The position numbers and the translations under genes are program-made. A model generated the notes under the pieces. That model was not told where the DNA came from. It saw only the letters and a program-made list of their open reading frames with translations, and did no database searches. Shown here one piece after another: positions 42,916 through 49,747 of a DNA stretch of 49,747 nt. The stretch's first letter is position 1; each line of letters opens with the position of its first letter. The DNA comes from Desulfosarcinaceae bacterium (GTDB lineage Bacteria > Desulfobacterota > Desulfobacteria > Desulfobacterales > Desulfosarcinaceae): contig JASJCL010000024.1 in the NCBI GenBank assembly GCA_030066015.1, positions 1 through 49,747 on the forward strand, in the 5' to 3' direction.

Positions 42916-44634
42916 ATGGCGCTTAAACGACTTAGTATCAAGTGGAAGATCTTCTTCATCGTCGGCATCGGTCCCCTGCTGGTGGCCATCTTCCTGGGCG
43001 TCCAGCGCGTCCATGATATCCGCGCCGGCGCGGAAGCGGCCATTGTCCAAAAAAGCCGCGCCGTCATTCTCATGGCCGAGGCGGCCCGCGACGAGATGGC
43101 CAAGAAGCTTCGCATGGGCCTCATGCGACCCCTGGAGGAGATCCCGGCCGACAAGGTCCTCGAAGCGGTCCCCGTTATCACGGCCATCAACACGGCTCAG
43201 GTGAATGCCCGCAAGGCCGGATATGAACTGACGGTGCCCAAGATCGATCCGCGCAATCCCAACAACCGGCCCTCCCCCCTGCAGGCCGAGGTCCTCAAGG
43301 AGATGAAGGCGCGGAACCTCGAAGAGAAAGTGGTCATCGGCGACACCCATGTTTATTACTACAAGGCGATTCGACTGACGGCCGATTGCCTGTATTGTCA
43401 TGGAGAACCGCGCGGGGCCAAAGATCCCACCGGCGGTATCAAGGAGGGCTGGAAGACGGGCGAGATTCACGGCGCCTTTGAAGTCGCCTATTCGCTCAGG
43501 GAAGCCAACGCCATGGTTGCCAAGGCCAAGCTGGGCGTCCTGGGATGGACGGGCGCCATCCTAAGCGTGATCTTCACGGTGGCCTGGTGCCTGGTCCGCT
43601 ACAATGTCCTGCGTCCCCTGAACCGCACGCGCGATTTTGTGGGGCGGGTGGCCGAAGGAGATCTGACCCACACCATCGACCTGGATCAGGCGGATGAATT
43701 CGGTGAGATGGTCGTCCGTATGAACGGCATGGCCCAGAAGCTGCGGGCGATGGTCGACGAGATCACGCGAACGAGTGGTGACCTGTTGGCGTCCTCGACT
43801 GGGGTCAACACGGTGGCGGAATCGATCGCCACCGGTGCGGAGACCACCACCGGCAAATCCAACACCGTGGCCGTGGCGGCGGAGGAGATGAGTGCCAACA
43901 TGAATTCCGTGGCCGCCGCCATGGAGGAGGCCGCCACCAACGTCACCATCGTGGCGACCGCCACAGAAGAGATGACGGGAACCATCGACACCATCTCCCG
44001 CAATACCGAAACCGCCAAGCAGATCACCGAAGAGGCGGTTGCCCAGTCCAAATCGGCCTCGGATCGGGTCGATGAGTTGGGCAAAGCGGCCCAGGCCATC
44101 GGCAAGGTCACCGAGACCATCACCAACATCTCCGAGCAGACCAACTTGCTGGCCCTCAACGCCACCATCGAGGCCGCCCGGGCCGGCGAAGCGGGCAAGG
44201 GCTTCGCCGTGGTGGCCAACGAGATCAAGGAACTGGCCAAGCAGACGGCGACGGCCACCCAGGAGATCAATCAAATGATCGCCGGTATTCAGTCCTCCAC
44301 CGCCGAAACCGTCTCCGAGATCGAGCATGTGGCCAAAGTGATCCACACGGTCAACGACACCGTTCTGCAAATCTCCACTGCCATGGATGAGCAGCTCCAG
44401 ACCACCAAAGAGATCGCCACCAATGTGGGCCAGGCCTCTCAGGGGATTCAGGAGGTCAACGAAAACGTGGCCCAAAGCTCCACGGTGTCCCAGGAGATTG
44501 CCCGGGATATTGGCGACGTCAACACATCGGCCAACGAGATGTCGGGCAATAGTGCCACCCTGAACGACAGCGCCCAGGGCCTCCTGGGAATGGCGCAGCA
44601 GTTGAAACAGACCATCGGTCGCTTCCGAATCTAG
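42916..44634 (+). CDS. Methyl-accepting chemotaxis protein with periplasmic c-heme motif
   Basis: A 572-residue chemoreceptor. Membrane segment 1 at about 12-28 and segment 2 at about 207-227 enclose a periplasmic sensor resembling the DUF3365/Tll0287 fold. It holds a CxxCH covalent heme site, C158-L-Y-C161-H162. A HAMP domain (about 228-285) and a full MCP signalling domain follow, with the tip ISEQTNLLALNATIEAARAG and glutamate/glutamine-rich methylation helices. Heme-c MCPs are known from Geobacter and sense redox or gas ligands. GGGAGAGG precedes the ATG. It is followed by a good terminator, so it is monocistronic. Confidence 0.92.
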   Translation: MALKRLSIKWKIFFIVGIGPLLVAIFLGVQRVHDIRAGAEAAIVQKSRAVILMAEAARDEMAKKLRMGLMRPLEEIPADKVLEAVPVITAINTAQVNARKAGYELTVPKIDPRNPNNRPSPLQAEVLKEMKARNLEEKVVIGDTHVYYYKAIRLTADCLYCHGEPRGAKDPTGGIKEGWKTGEIHGAFEVAYSLREANAMVAKAKLGVLGWTGAILSVIFTVAWCLVRYNVLRPLNRTRDFVGRVAEGDLTHTIDLDQADEFGEMVVRMNGMAQKLRAMVDEITRTSGDLLASSTGVNTVAESIATGAETTTGKSNTVAVAAEEMSANMNSVAAAMEEAATNVTIVATATEEMTGTIDTISRNTETAKQITEEAVAQSKSASDRVDELGKAAQAIGKVTETITNISEQTNLLALNATIEAARAGEAGKGFAVVANEIKELAKQTATATQEINQMIAGIQSSTAETVSEIEHVAKVIHTVNDTVLQISTAMDEQLQTTKEIATNVGQASQGIQEVNENVAQSSTVSQEIARDIGDVNTSANEMSGNSATLNDSAQGLLGMAQQLKQTIGRFRI

Positions 44635-44677
44635 GTCAACCCGCAGGTTGGGCCGTGGCCTGGACAGGATGAGACGA

Positions 44678-44717
44678 GGGGCGCGCTGCGATCATCGATC
44701 GCGGCCGCCCCTTTTTT
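44678..44717 (+). terminator. Intrinsic terminator behind the chemoreceptor gene
   Basis: GGGGCG (44678-44683) pairs with CGCCCC (44706-44711), and an inner GCGATC/GATCGC helix sits above internal loops. A T6 run (44712-44717) follows directly. This is a standard rightward intrinsic terminator; it also sits at the convergent end of the PCP_red/sulfite reductase-like gene. Confidence 0.82.
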
Positions 44718-45537
44718 ACGGGTCGGAAGGGTTGGCCGTGTGCGGCACTAGTTGCCGCTGAAGGCTGAGGAGAAAGTCGCTGTCCACCAGCTCGGCGAAG
44801 CGTTTGCCCCGCTTGCTGTGGCGCTTGTAGTGGTCGAGACAGATATCGACGATGGCGACCACCTGCGCTTCAGTGAAGATGCCGGGGAGCTCGCTGCCCA
44901 GGCGGGGGTGGCGGCCGAGCTTGCCGCCCAGCTGTACGCGGTAGCCGGTGTCGCCTTCCACCAGGGCGCCCGTGGGGCAGTGCCGCGGGCATTGACCGCA
45001 GGCCATGCAGCGGTCAGCGTCGATGATGGGCCGGGGCGTCTCATCGAGGGTGATGGCCGCGTCCGGGCAGGCCTCCACACACGCCCCGCAGCCGTCGCAG
45101 GCCGCCGCGTGAACCCTGGGTGTTGCGGCGCCCAGTATGCCGATATCCTTGATTTGGGGCTGGCTGCAGGCGTTGGGGCACTCGGCCAGGCTGATGCGGA
45201 ACTCATGGTGGAATTTGAGATCGTTGCCCACCTCCCGCTTGAGGAAGTCAAGCAGGTTGGCTGCCGCCAATCGGGCCTCGATACGCTTCATTAGGCTGTC
45301 AACGGGAACGGCCCGTCGGGGGCAACCCGAGGGACCGAAGCAGGCGTCCAGTTGGTAGCCCTTGATCTCGGCGGTCTGGTTCTTGAGGTACCGCTTCTGG
45401 GTGGCCTTCACATCGGCCAGGCTCACCCGGTCGTGGCCGGCCGCCGCGGCCTCCGTCTCCACCCGCTGGCGAACCTCTTTGCGCACGAAGAAGGGGACCT
45501 TCTTGATGGCCGTTTCCGCTTCCGCTGTCCACTCCAT
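44716..45537 (-). CDS. PCP_red-sulfite reductase-like-ferredoxin fusion
   Basis: A 273-residue protein in three parts. Residues about 2-45 match the PCP_red domain (WTAEAETAIKKVPFFVRKEV). The middle carries the siroheme/4Fe-4S ligand pattern of sulfite and nitrite reductases: C-x5-C in ACFGPSGCPRR and C-x3-C in ECPNACSQPQIKDIGILG. Then two ferredoxin motifs follow, CDGCGACVEACPDAAI and CMACGQCPRHCPTGAL, and a late VQLGGKLGRHPRLG half-domain. Small relatives of dissimilatory or AsrC-type sulfite reductases look like this. The electron acceptor is not known. ATG at 45537; the ribosome binding site is GAGGAG at somewhat long spacing. Confidence 0.83.
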   Translation of the reverse strand: MEWTAEAETAIKKVPFFVRKEVRQRVETEAAAAGHDRVSLADVKATQKRYLKNQTAEIKGYQLDACFGPSGCPRRAVPVDSLMKRIEARLAAANLLDFLKREVGNDLKFHHEFRISLAECPNACSQPQIKDIGILGAATPRVHAAACDGCGACVEACPDAAITLDETPRPIIDADRCMACGQCPRHCPTGALVEGDTGYRVQLGGKLGRHPRLGSELPGIFTEAQVVAIVDICLDHYKRHSKRGKRFAELVDSDFLLSLQRQLVPHTANPSDP

Positions 45538-46062
45538 GCTAATGCCCGTCTCCTCGCAGGTATCGGTTGGTTGCACCCCACTGAGGATAAGCATCAATGG
45601 GAGACGCGCAATCGATGCGGGTGCGGTAGCGGCCAGGCCGTGCCATCCATGGAAGTGGTTCCCTAGAGGTGGTGATGCCGCCGATCTCTTCTACTGTCAT
45701 TGTCGATTGCCATGGGGCTCGACCAGGTGAAAAATGACCGGGACCATCAGTAGATGGTCGCCAGGCCAAATCAGGCCATCTTGACGTGGACCTTCGAAGA
45801 GGGGTGTTGATGCGGGCGATGAGATGCTCGCTTTCCAAAGCGTCGGTGGTACGAATGTCGTGTGAATACACTCCACCGATGGCATATTATGATGGTTTCA
45901 ACGACGCGCTTCCCCTCCGCCATACCGTCAATTTTATTGAATTTCTAGGTGTGGTTTGTTAACAAGTACTAAAGCCACCCATCTCCACACCACTCAATTT
46001 TCCTGACTACCTTTGGTCTGATTGCATCGGTTGGATAAACCCGCTGCCAGGGACAGAAGCCT
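45538..46062. other. AT-rich intergenic region upstream of the TIR-STAND pair
   Basis: About 525 bases with no recognisable gene; short leftward frames between 45539 and 45885 have no family features. From about 45880 the DNA becomes AT-rich. It includes a perfect 10-base palindrome TTGTTAACAA (45956-45965) and a weak promoter-like pair TTGAAT, 17 bases, TAACAA around 45938-45966. This is the likely promoter zone of the TIR-STAND unit. The composition differs from the neighbouring GC-rich genes, which fits an island boundary but does not prove one. Confidence 0.4.
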
Positions 46063-47586
46063 ATGGCCCACGCCGCCGGTTACGACCACGATATCTTCAT
46101 CAGTTACGCCCACGATGACAACCACGCCCCGGCCGATGCGCCCGGCTGGGTGGATCAGTTTAAGGCCTGGCTGGAAAGCCTGCTCATTAAGCGCCGGGGA
46201 AAGAGATCACTGTCCATCTGGCGCGATACCGGTCGAATGAGGGGCAACACCCTCTTCGACGATGCCATCCGAGAGGCGCTGGAGGGCTCCGCCCTCTTTT
46301 TCGCTCTCGTGTCCCGCAACTATCTCAACTCTTCCTACTGCCGCGAGGAACTCACTTTTTTCCACCACTACAACAGCGCCACACCCGGCGGTCTGCGCGT
46401 GGGCAATCAGTCCCGCCTCTTCACATTACTGCTCAACAATATCCCCTACGGTCACTGCCAGCAATGGTCCCCGGCCCTCGAAGGCACCGCGGGATTCGCC
46501 TTTCACGATGCCGCCGACGAAACCGAGGTGGGCGATTTCACGGCCATCAACGATCTCCGCTTTCAGAAGCAGATGCGCCCCCTGGTGGATGCGGTGGAGC
46601 TCATCCTGGAGACAATGGAGGCGAAAACGCCTGCTGCAGTTGCCACCGGTGGGAGTGGCGCACCCCCGGCCAACACCTTTTACATGGCCGCCGTGGCCGA
46701 ACCCCTGCAAGATTTCAGAGAGCGCCTCATCGACGAGATTCAGGCCCGCCAGGGCACCGTTTTGAGCGAGATCCCCCCACCCTGGGAGTTCGACGGCCAT
46801 GGCGAGCGCGTGCGGCGGCTGCTGCAAACGGCCCGGTTTTCGATCCACCTCTTCGACCAGTGGCAGGGCGGCACCATCATCGATCGGCCGGCGGCCCACT
46901 ATCCCCAGGAACAATTCACCCTCGCCAGGGAGAGCCCGGCCCTGCCCCTGGTCTGGGTGCCGCCGGCGCTCGAGCTCGAGACCATCGAAAATCCGGTCCA
47001 GCGGCAATTTCTGTTGGACTGCGCCAACGGCGAGCGGGAGGCCGGCCAGTTCGAGTTCGTGCGCGCACCCCGGAGCGCCTTCATCGACCTGGTGCTTGAA
47101 AAACTGGCCCAGCCCCTGCCGGCCCCAGTGTCCGGCCAGGCGGGGCAAACCTACCTGGTGGACACTCACCAGAATGACAATGAATACGCCTTCGATCTGG
47201 CCCGTTACCTGGCCAAGCTGGGGGTGGACGTGGATTTCAATCAGGAGTCCCGCGACCCCCTGGTGAGCCTGGAGAGGTTCGAGCGCGCCATCCGCCAGGT
47301 CAAGCACCTGATCATTTTGTTCGGCCGGGTGGCCCCCGGCTGGCTGCAGGCGCGCATCAAGCTGGCCCTCAAGGCCATCTGCGATCAGTTTCAGGGGGAC
47401 CAGGAATGCTGTTTGGAAAAGATTTGGGTCTACAAGGTCCCGGCCAGCCGGGGTGAGATCGCCCTGCCGCGCCTGCCCCCCATCATCAAGATCCAGGTTC
47501 TCGACAACAGCCATGCCGACGCCATCGACCCGGCCGTGGCCGACCAGTTGCTGGGGGCAGCCGTCGGCCCGGGAGGTGGCCAGTGA
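46063..47586 (+). CDS. TIR-domain protein with two further TIR-like modules
   Basis: A 507-residue protein with three modules. Module 1 (about 8-165) is a true TIR domain: YDHDIFISYAHDD, WLESLL, a Ser/Ile-rich strand LSIWRDTGRM and SSYCREELTFF, where E96 is in the place of the catalytic glutamate of NAD-cleaving TIRs. Module 2 (about 205-345; FYMAAVAEPLQDFRERL) and module 3 (about 365-485; TYLVDTHQNDNEYAFDLARYLAKLG ... LIILFGRVAPGWLQARI) look like degenerate Rossmann-like TIR folds lacking that glutamate. The stop overlaps the STAND NTPase start (GTGA). AGGGACAG precedes the ATG. Bacterial TIR proteins often deplete NAD or make signals in anti-phage defence; this role is inferred. Confidence 0.85.
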   Translation: MAHAAGYDHDIFISYAHDDNHAPADAPGWVDQFKAWLESLLIKRRGKRSLSIWRDTGRMRGNTLFDDAIREALEGSALFFALVSRNYLNSSYCREELTFFHHYNSATPGGLRVGNQSRLFTLLLNNIPYGHCQQWSPALEGTAGFAFHDAADETEVGDFTAINDLRFQKQMRPLVDAVELILETMEAKTPAAVATGGSGAPPANTFYMAAVAEPLQDFRERLIDEIQARQGTVLSEIPPPWEFDGHGERVRRLLQTARFSIHLFDQWQGGTIIDRPAAHYPQEQFTLARESPALPLVWVPPALELETIENPVQRQFLLDCANGEREAGQFEFVRAPRSAFIDLVLEKLAQPLPAPVSGQAGQTYLVDTHQNDNEYAFDLARYLAKLGVDVDFNQESRDPLVSLERFERAIRQVKHLIILFGRVAPGWLQARIKLALKAICDQFQGDQECCLEKIWVYKVPASRGEIALPRLPPIIKIQVLDNSHADAIDPAVADQLLGAAVGPGGGQ

Positions 47587-49747
47587 CACCGACCCAGATG
47601 CCGCCCAATCCCTATGTGGGCCTGCGTCCCTTCGAGAGCCGGGACAGCGTCTACTACTTCGGCCGGGCCGAGCAGACCAAGGCCCTCCTGCGGCAGCTCC
47701 ACCGCCACCGCTTTGTGGCTGTGGTGGGCAGCTCGGGCACCGGCAAGTCCTCCCTGGTGCGCGCCGGCCTGATCCCCAACCTGGAGGCCGGCTTCCTGGT
47801 CCAGGACCGCGACCTGTGGCACATCGCCGTGATGAAGCCGGGGGTCTCGCCCCGGCGAAACCTGGCCGCGGCGTTGGCCGAAGCCGTGGGCACGGACGGC
47901 CCAACCTCCGGTGCAGGAACCCTGCTGAATGCCATTCGCGCCAGGGGTGCCCTGGGAATCCTCGACACCCTCGGGCCGGCCCTGACCGGTGCGGAGGCCA
48001 ATCTGCTCCTGGTGGTGGACCAGTTCGAGGAGCTCTTCCGGGAGGGGCGTATGGAGACCGGTGAGGCCCTGGAGGCCGCCGCCGATTTCGTGGGTATCTT
48101 GCTGCACCTGGCCCGGCAGACGAAGATGCCGGTGCACGTCTGTCTCACCATGCGGTCCGATTTCCTGGGGGAGTGCGACCGCTTCAGCGGCCTGCCAGAA
48201 GCCATGAACCAGAGCCAGTATTTGGTGCCGCGCCTGACCCGCGACCAGCGCCGCCAGGCCATCGAAGGCCCGGCCCGCCTCGGCGGCGCCACTGTCGCGC
48301 CCCGCCTGCTGGACCGCCTGCTCAACGAGGACATAGGTACCCGCGACGACTTGCCCATTCTCCAGCACGCCCTCATGCGCACCTGGGAAATGTGGTCTCA
48401 AAACGGTTCCGGCCCTATTGACTCTCGCCACTACGAGGCCGTGGGCACCGTCCGTGAGGCCCTGAGCCGGCACGCCGACGAGGCCCTGGAAGAACTTGGC
48501 GAAGCCGACCGGGAGCTGACCCGGCGGTTTTTCCAGGCCATCACCACCACCGACGCCGCCAACCGTCAGGTACGGCGTCAGGCCCGTTTGAACGAGGTGG
48601 CCGCGATCTGCGGCTGCGACGACGCGCCGGAGCGTATCATGGCCGTGATCGACCGATTCCGCCAGGGGGGGCGCAATTTCATCGTCTTGTCGTCGAAAAA
48701 CATCGCAGACGATCCCCTCATCGACATCTCCCACGAGAGCCTGATTCGCCAGTGGCCCACCCTGAGAAATTGGGCGAAGGATGAAGCCGAGGCTGCGGGC
48801 ATTTACCGGCGGTTGGCAGACGCCGCCCGACGGCACTCTGAAGAGAAAGCCAGCCTTTACCGGGACGCTGACCTGGAGGTCGCCCTACAATGGGAGGCAG
48901 AATCCCGGCCCACGTCCCAATGGGCCGAACGCTATGCCCCGGGCTATGATGTCGCCATCAGTTTTCTGGTGGAGAGCCGCCGTGAGCGGGAAGAAAAGGA
49001 ACATCGGCGAAAAAGAGCCCTTCGAAATGCCACGCTTGTTTCCCTGGTGATGATTGTCACCGCCATAACAGCATGCTGGTTGGGCTGGCAGGCCTTCAAA
49101 CAGCAGAAAAGGGCCGAAGCCAAACGCCTTGAGGCCAATTACAATCTGGCCAAGGTGTTCGAGGAAAAGGCCCTGGACGCTTTGGCCAAGGCCCTATCAA
49201 CGAATGACACAGGCCAGTACCAGCGGGCCTTCCTCTACGCCACGGAGGCATTGGCACAGGAGATTCCATCAGATCAGGATGCACTCAAACCGGCATCCAT
49301 CGGGTTGTTAATGGATCCGTTGAACATCAAGAAGGCACTGCCCTGCCGTTGGTTTTCCCCTTCTTCCGATCACCGCGTGGGTGCCGTTAGGGCCGTGAGT
49401 TTCAGCCCTGACGGGCGAACACTTGTCAGCGGCTCTGAGGATAATACCGTTCGCTTGTGGGATGCGGCCACGGGCGAAGCGCTGCAGGAGCTCAAGGGCC
49501 ATACTGGTTATGTCTGGAGCGTGAGTTTCAGCCCAGACGGCCAGATCATTGCCAGCGGCTCAGCTGATAAGACCATGCGGATTTGGGATGCGGCCACGGG
49601 CGAAGCGGTGCTAGAAATCAAAGGACATACTGGTTCTGTCAGGAGTGTAAGTTTCAGCCCTGACGGGCAAACACTTGTCAGCGGCTCTGAGGATAATACC
49701 GTTCGCTTGTGGGATGCGGCCACGGGCGAAGCGCTGCAGGAGCTCAA
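47583..49747 (+). CDS. STAND NTPase with membrane segment and WD40 repeats, 3' end outside window
   Basis: 721 residues are visible. NPYVGLRPFESRDSVYYFGR opens an nSTAND1-type NTPase with Walker A GSSGTGKSS (from G49) and Walker B LLLVVDQFEEL (near 141-151). A winged-helix and helical region follows. A single membrane helix lies at about 483-503 (TLVSLVMIVTAITACWLGW). From about residue 600 WD40 repeats begin and run off the edge. In such proteins the repeats sense a ligand and the NTPase oligomerises. The GTG start at 47583 overlaps the TIR gene stop, with GGGAGG upstream. The reading frame stays open through base 49747. Confidence 0.9.
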   Translation, partial: MTPTQMPPNPYVGLRPFESRDSVYYFGRAEQTKALLRQLHRHRFVAVVGSSGTGKSSLVRAGLIPNLEAGFLVQDRDLWHIAVMKPGVSPRRNLAAALAEAVGTDGPTSGAGTLLNAIRARGALGILDTLGPALTGAEANLLLVVDQFEELFREGRMETGEALEAAADFVGILLHLARQTKMPVHVCLTMRSDFLGECDRFSGLPEAMNQSQYLVPRLTRDQRRQAIEGPARLGGATVAPRLLDRLLNEDIGTRDDLPILQHALMRTWEMWSQNGSGPIDSRHYEAVGTVREALSRHADEALEELGEADRELTRRFFQAITTTDAANRQVRRQARLNEVAAICGCDDAPERIMAVIDRFRQGGRNFIVLSSKNIADDPLIDISHESLIRQWPTLRNWAKDEAEAAGIYRRLADAARRHSEEKASLYRDADLEVALQWEAESRPTSQWAERYAPGYDVAISFLVESRREREEKEHRRKRALRNATLVSLVMIVTAITACWLGWQAFKQQKRAEAKRLEANYNLAKVFEEKALDALAKALSTNDTGQYQRAFLYATEALAQEIPSDQDALKPASIGLLMDPLNIKKALPCRWFSPSSDHRVGAVRAVSFSPDGRTLVSGSEDNTVRLWDAATGEALQELKGHTGYVWSVSFSPDGQIIASGSADKTMRIWDAATGEAVLEIKGHTGSVRSVSFSPDGQTLVSGSEDNTVRLWDAATGEALQEL
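49384..49747 (+). repeat. Tandem WD40-coding repeats of 126 bases
   Basis: Three 42-codon units are visible, each with a VSFSPDG...SGS..T.R.WDAATGEA pattern. Unit 1 (core 49395-49495) and unit 3 (49647-49747) differ by only 2 of 101 bases, although unit 2 between them is clearly diverged. The array continues beyond the window. The mixed identity suggests recent exchange or duplication within the array. Confidence 0.85.

Noticed and set aside
45539-45885. Leftward small genes in the gap before the TIR gene
   Set aside because: The two short frames have no ribosome binding site, unusual composition and no recognisable domain.
49500-49747. Frameshift within the WD40 array
   Set aside because: The repeats keep an exact 126-base period and the reading frame stays open to the edge, so no frameshift is supported.

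Overview
The window looks like a GC-rich chromosome segment from an anaerobic, deltaproteobacterial-type organism (Desulfobacterota, perhaps a sulfate or metal reducer). This is inferred from a HesB-like gene with an in-frame UGA in the selenocysteine position, several stand-alone 4Fe-4S proteins, a chemoreceptor with a periplasmic c-heme motif, a PAS protein ending in the CSFCKKIR-type cysteine domain common in that group, and a small siroheme-type sulfite reductase relative. There is no rRNA, tRNA, CRISPR array, transposase or integrase that I can see. The species cannot be named from this sequence.

Region 1 (1-16.3 kb) is mostly housekeeping. The minus strand carries an epimerase fragment, an enoyl-CoA hydratase-like protein and the selenoprotein with its SECIS hairpin, promoter and terminator. 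A FapA/DUF342 protein follows on the plus strand. A minus-strand operon then encodes a FmdB-type zinc ribbon, a macro-domain hydrolase and an HD-GYP response regulator. ndk and trmJ overlap on the plus strand. A four-gene minus operon runs ferritin-like protein, Nudix, leuB and ModF-like ABC ATPase. After a small cysteine protein and a second Nudix hydrolase, ald on the plus strand converges with an ACT-PAS-sigma54 activator.

Region 2 (16.4-31.9 kb) is an accessory stretch. Small, functionally unrelated genes lie almost all on the plus strand, most with their own strong ribosome binding site: PHP phosphatase, GH3 relative, hydrolases, GNATs, GyrI-like, CsaA, VOC, DinB, iron-sulfur proteins and several unrecognised proteins. 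It ends with a minus-strand metallo-hydrolase and a PAS protein behind a good promoter.

Region 3 (31.9-42.7 kb) is an envelope and ion-homeostasis block. After a PilZ-like protein, a small winged-helix regulator is divergent from a run of DUF2333, PsiE-like, DUF2062 and tandem universal-stress-protein genes, then a complete mrpABCDEFG Na+(or K+)/H+ antiporter operon, then a second tandem universal-stress protein that overlaps mrpG. The arrangement suggests one stress-related transcription unit for cation and pH homeostasis.

Region 4 (42.9-49.7 kb) holds the c-heme chemoreceptor with a terminator, a PCP_red/sulfite-reductase/ferredoxin protein, and after an AT-rich intergenic region a two-gene unit. 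The first gene encodes a protein with one TIR domain followed by two degenerate TIR-like modules. The second is a translationally coupled STAND NTPase with a membrane segment and near-identical WD40 repeats, cut by the window edge. The pair is the best candidate for an undescribed system, probably immunity or signalling.
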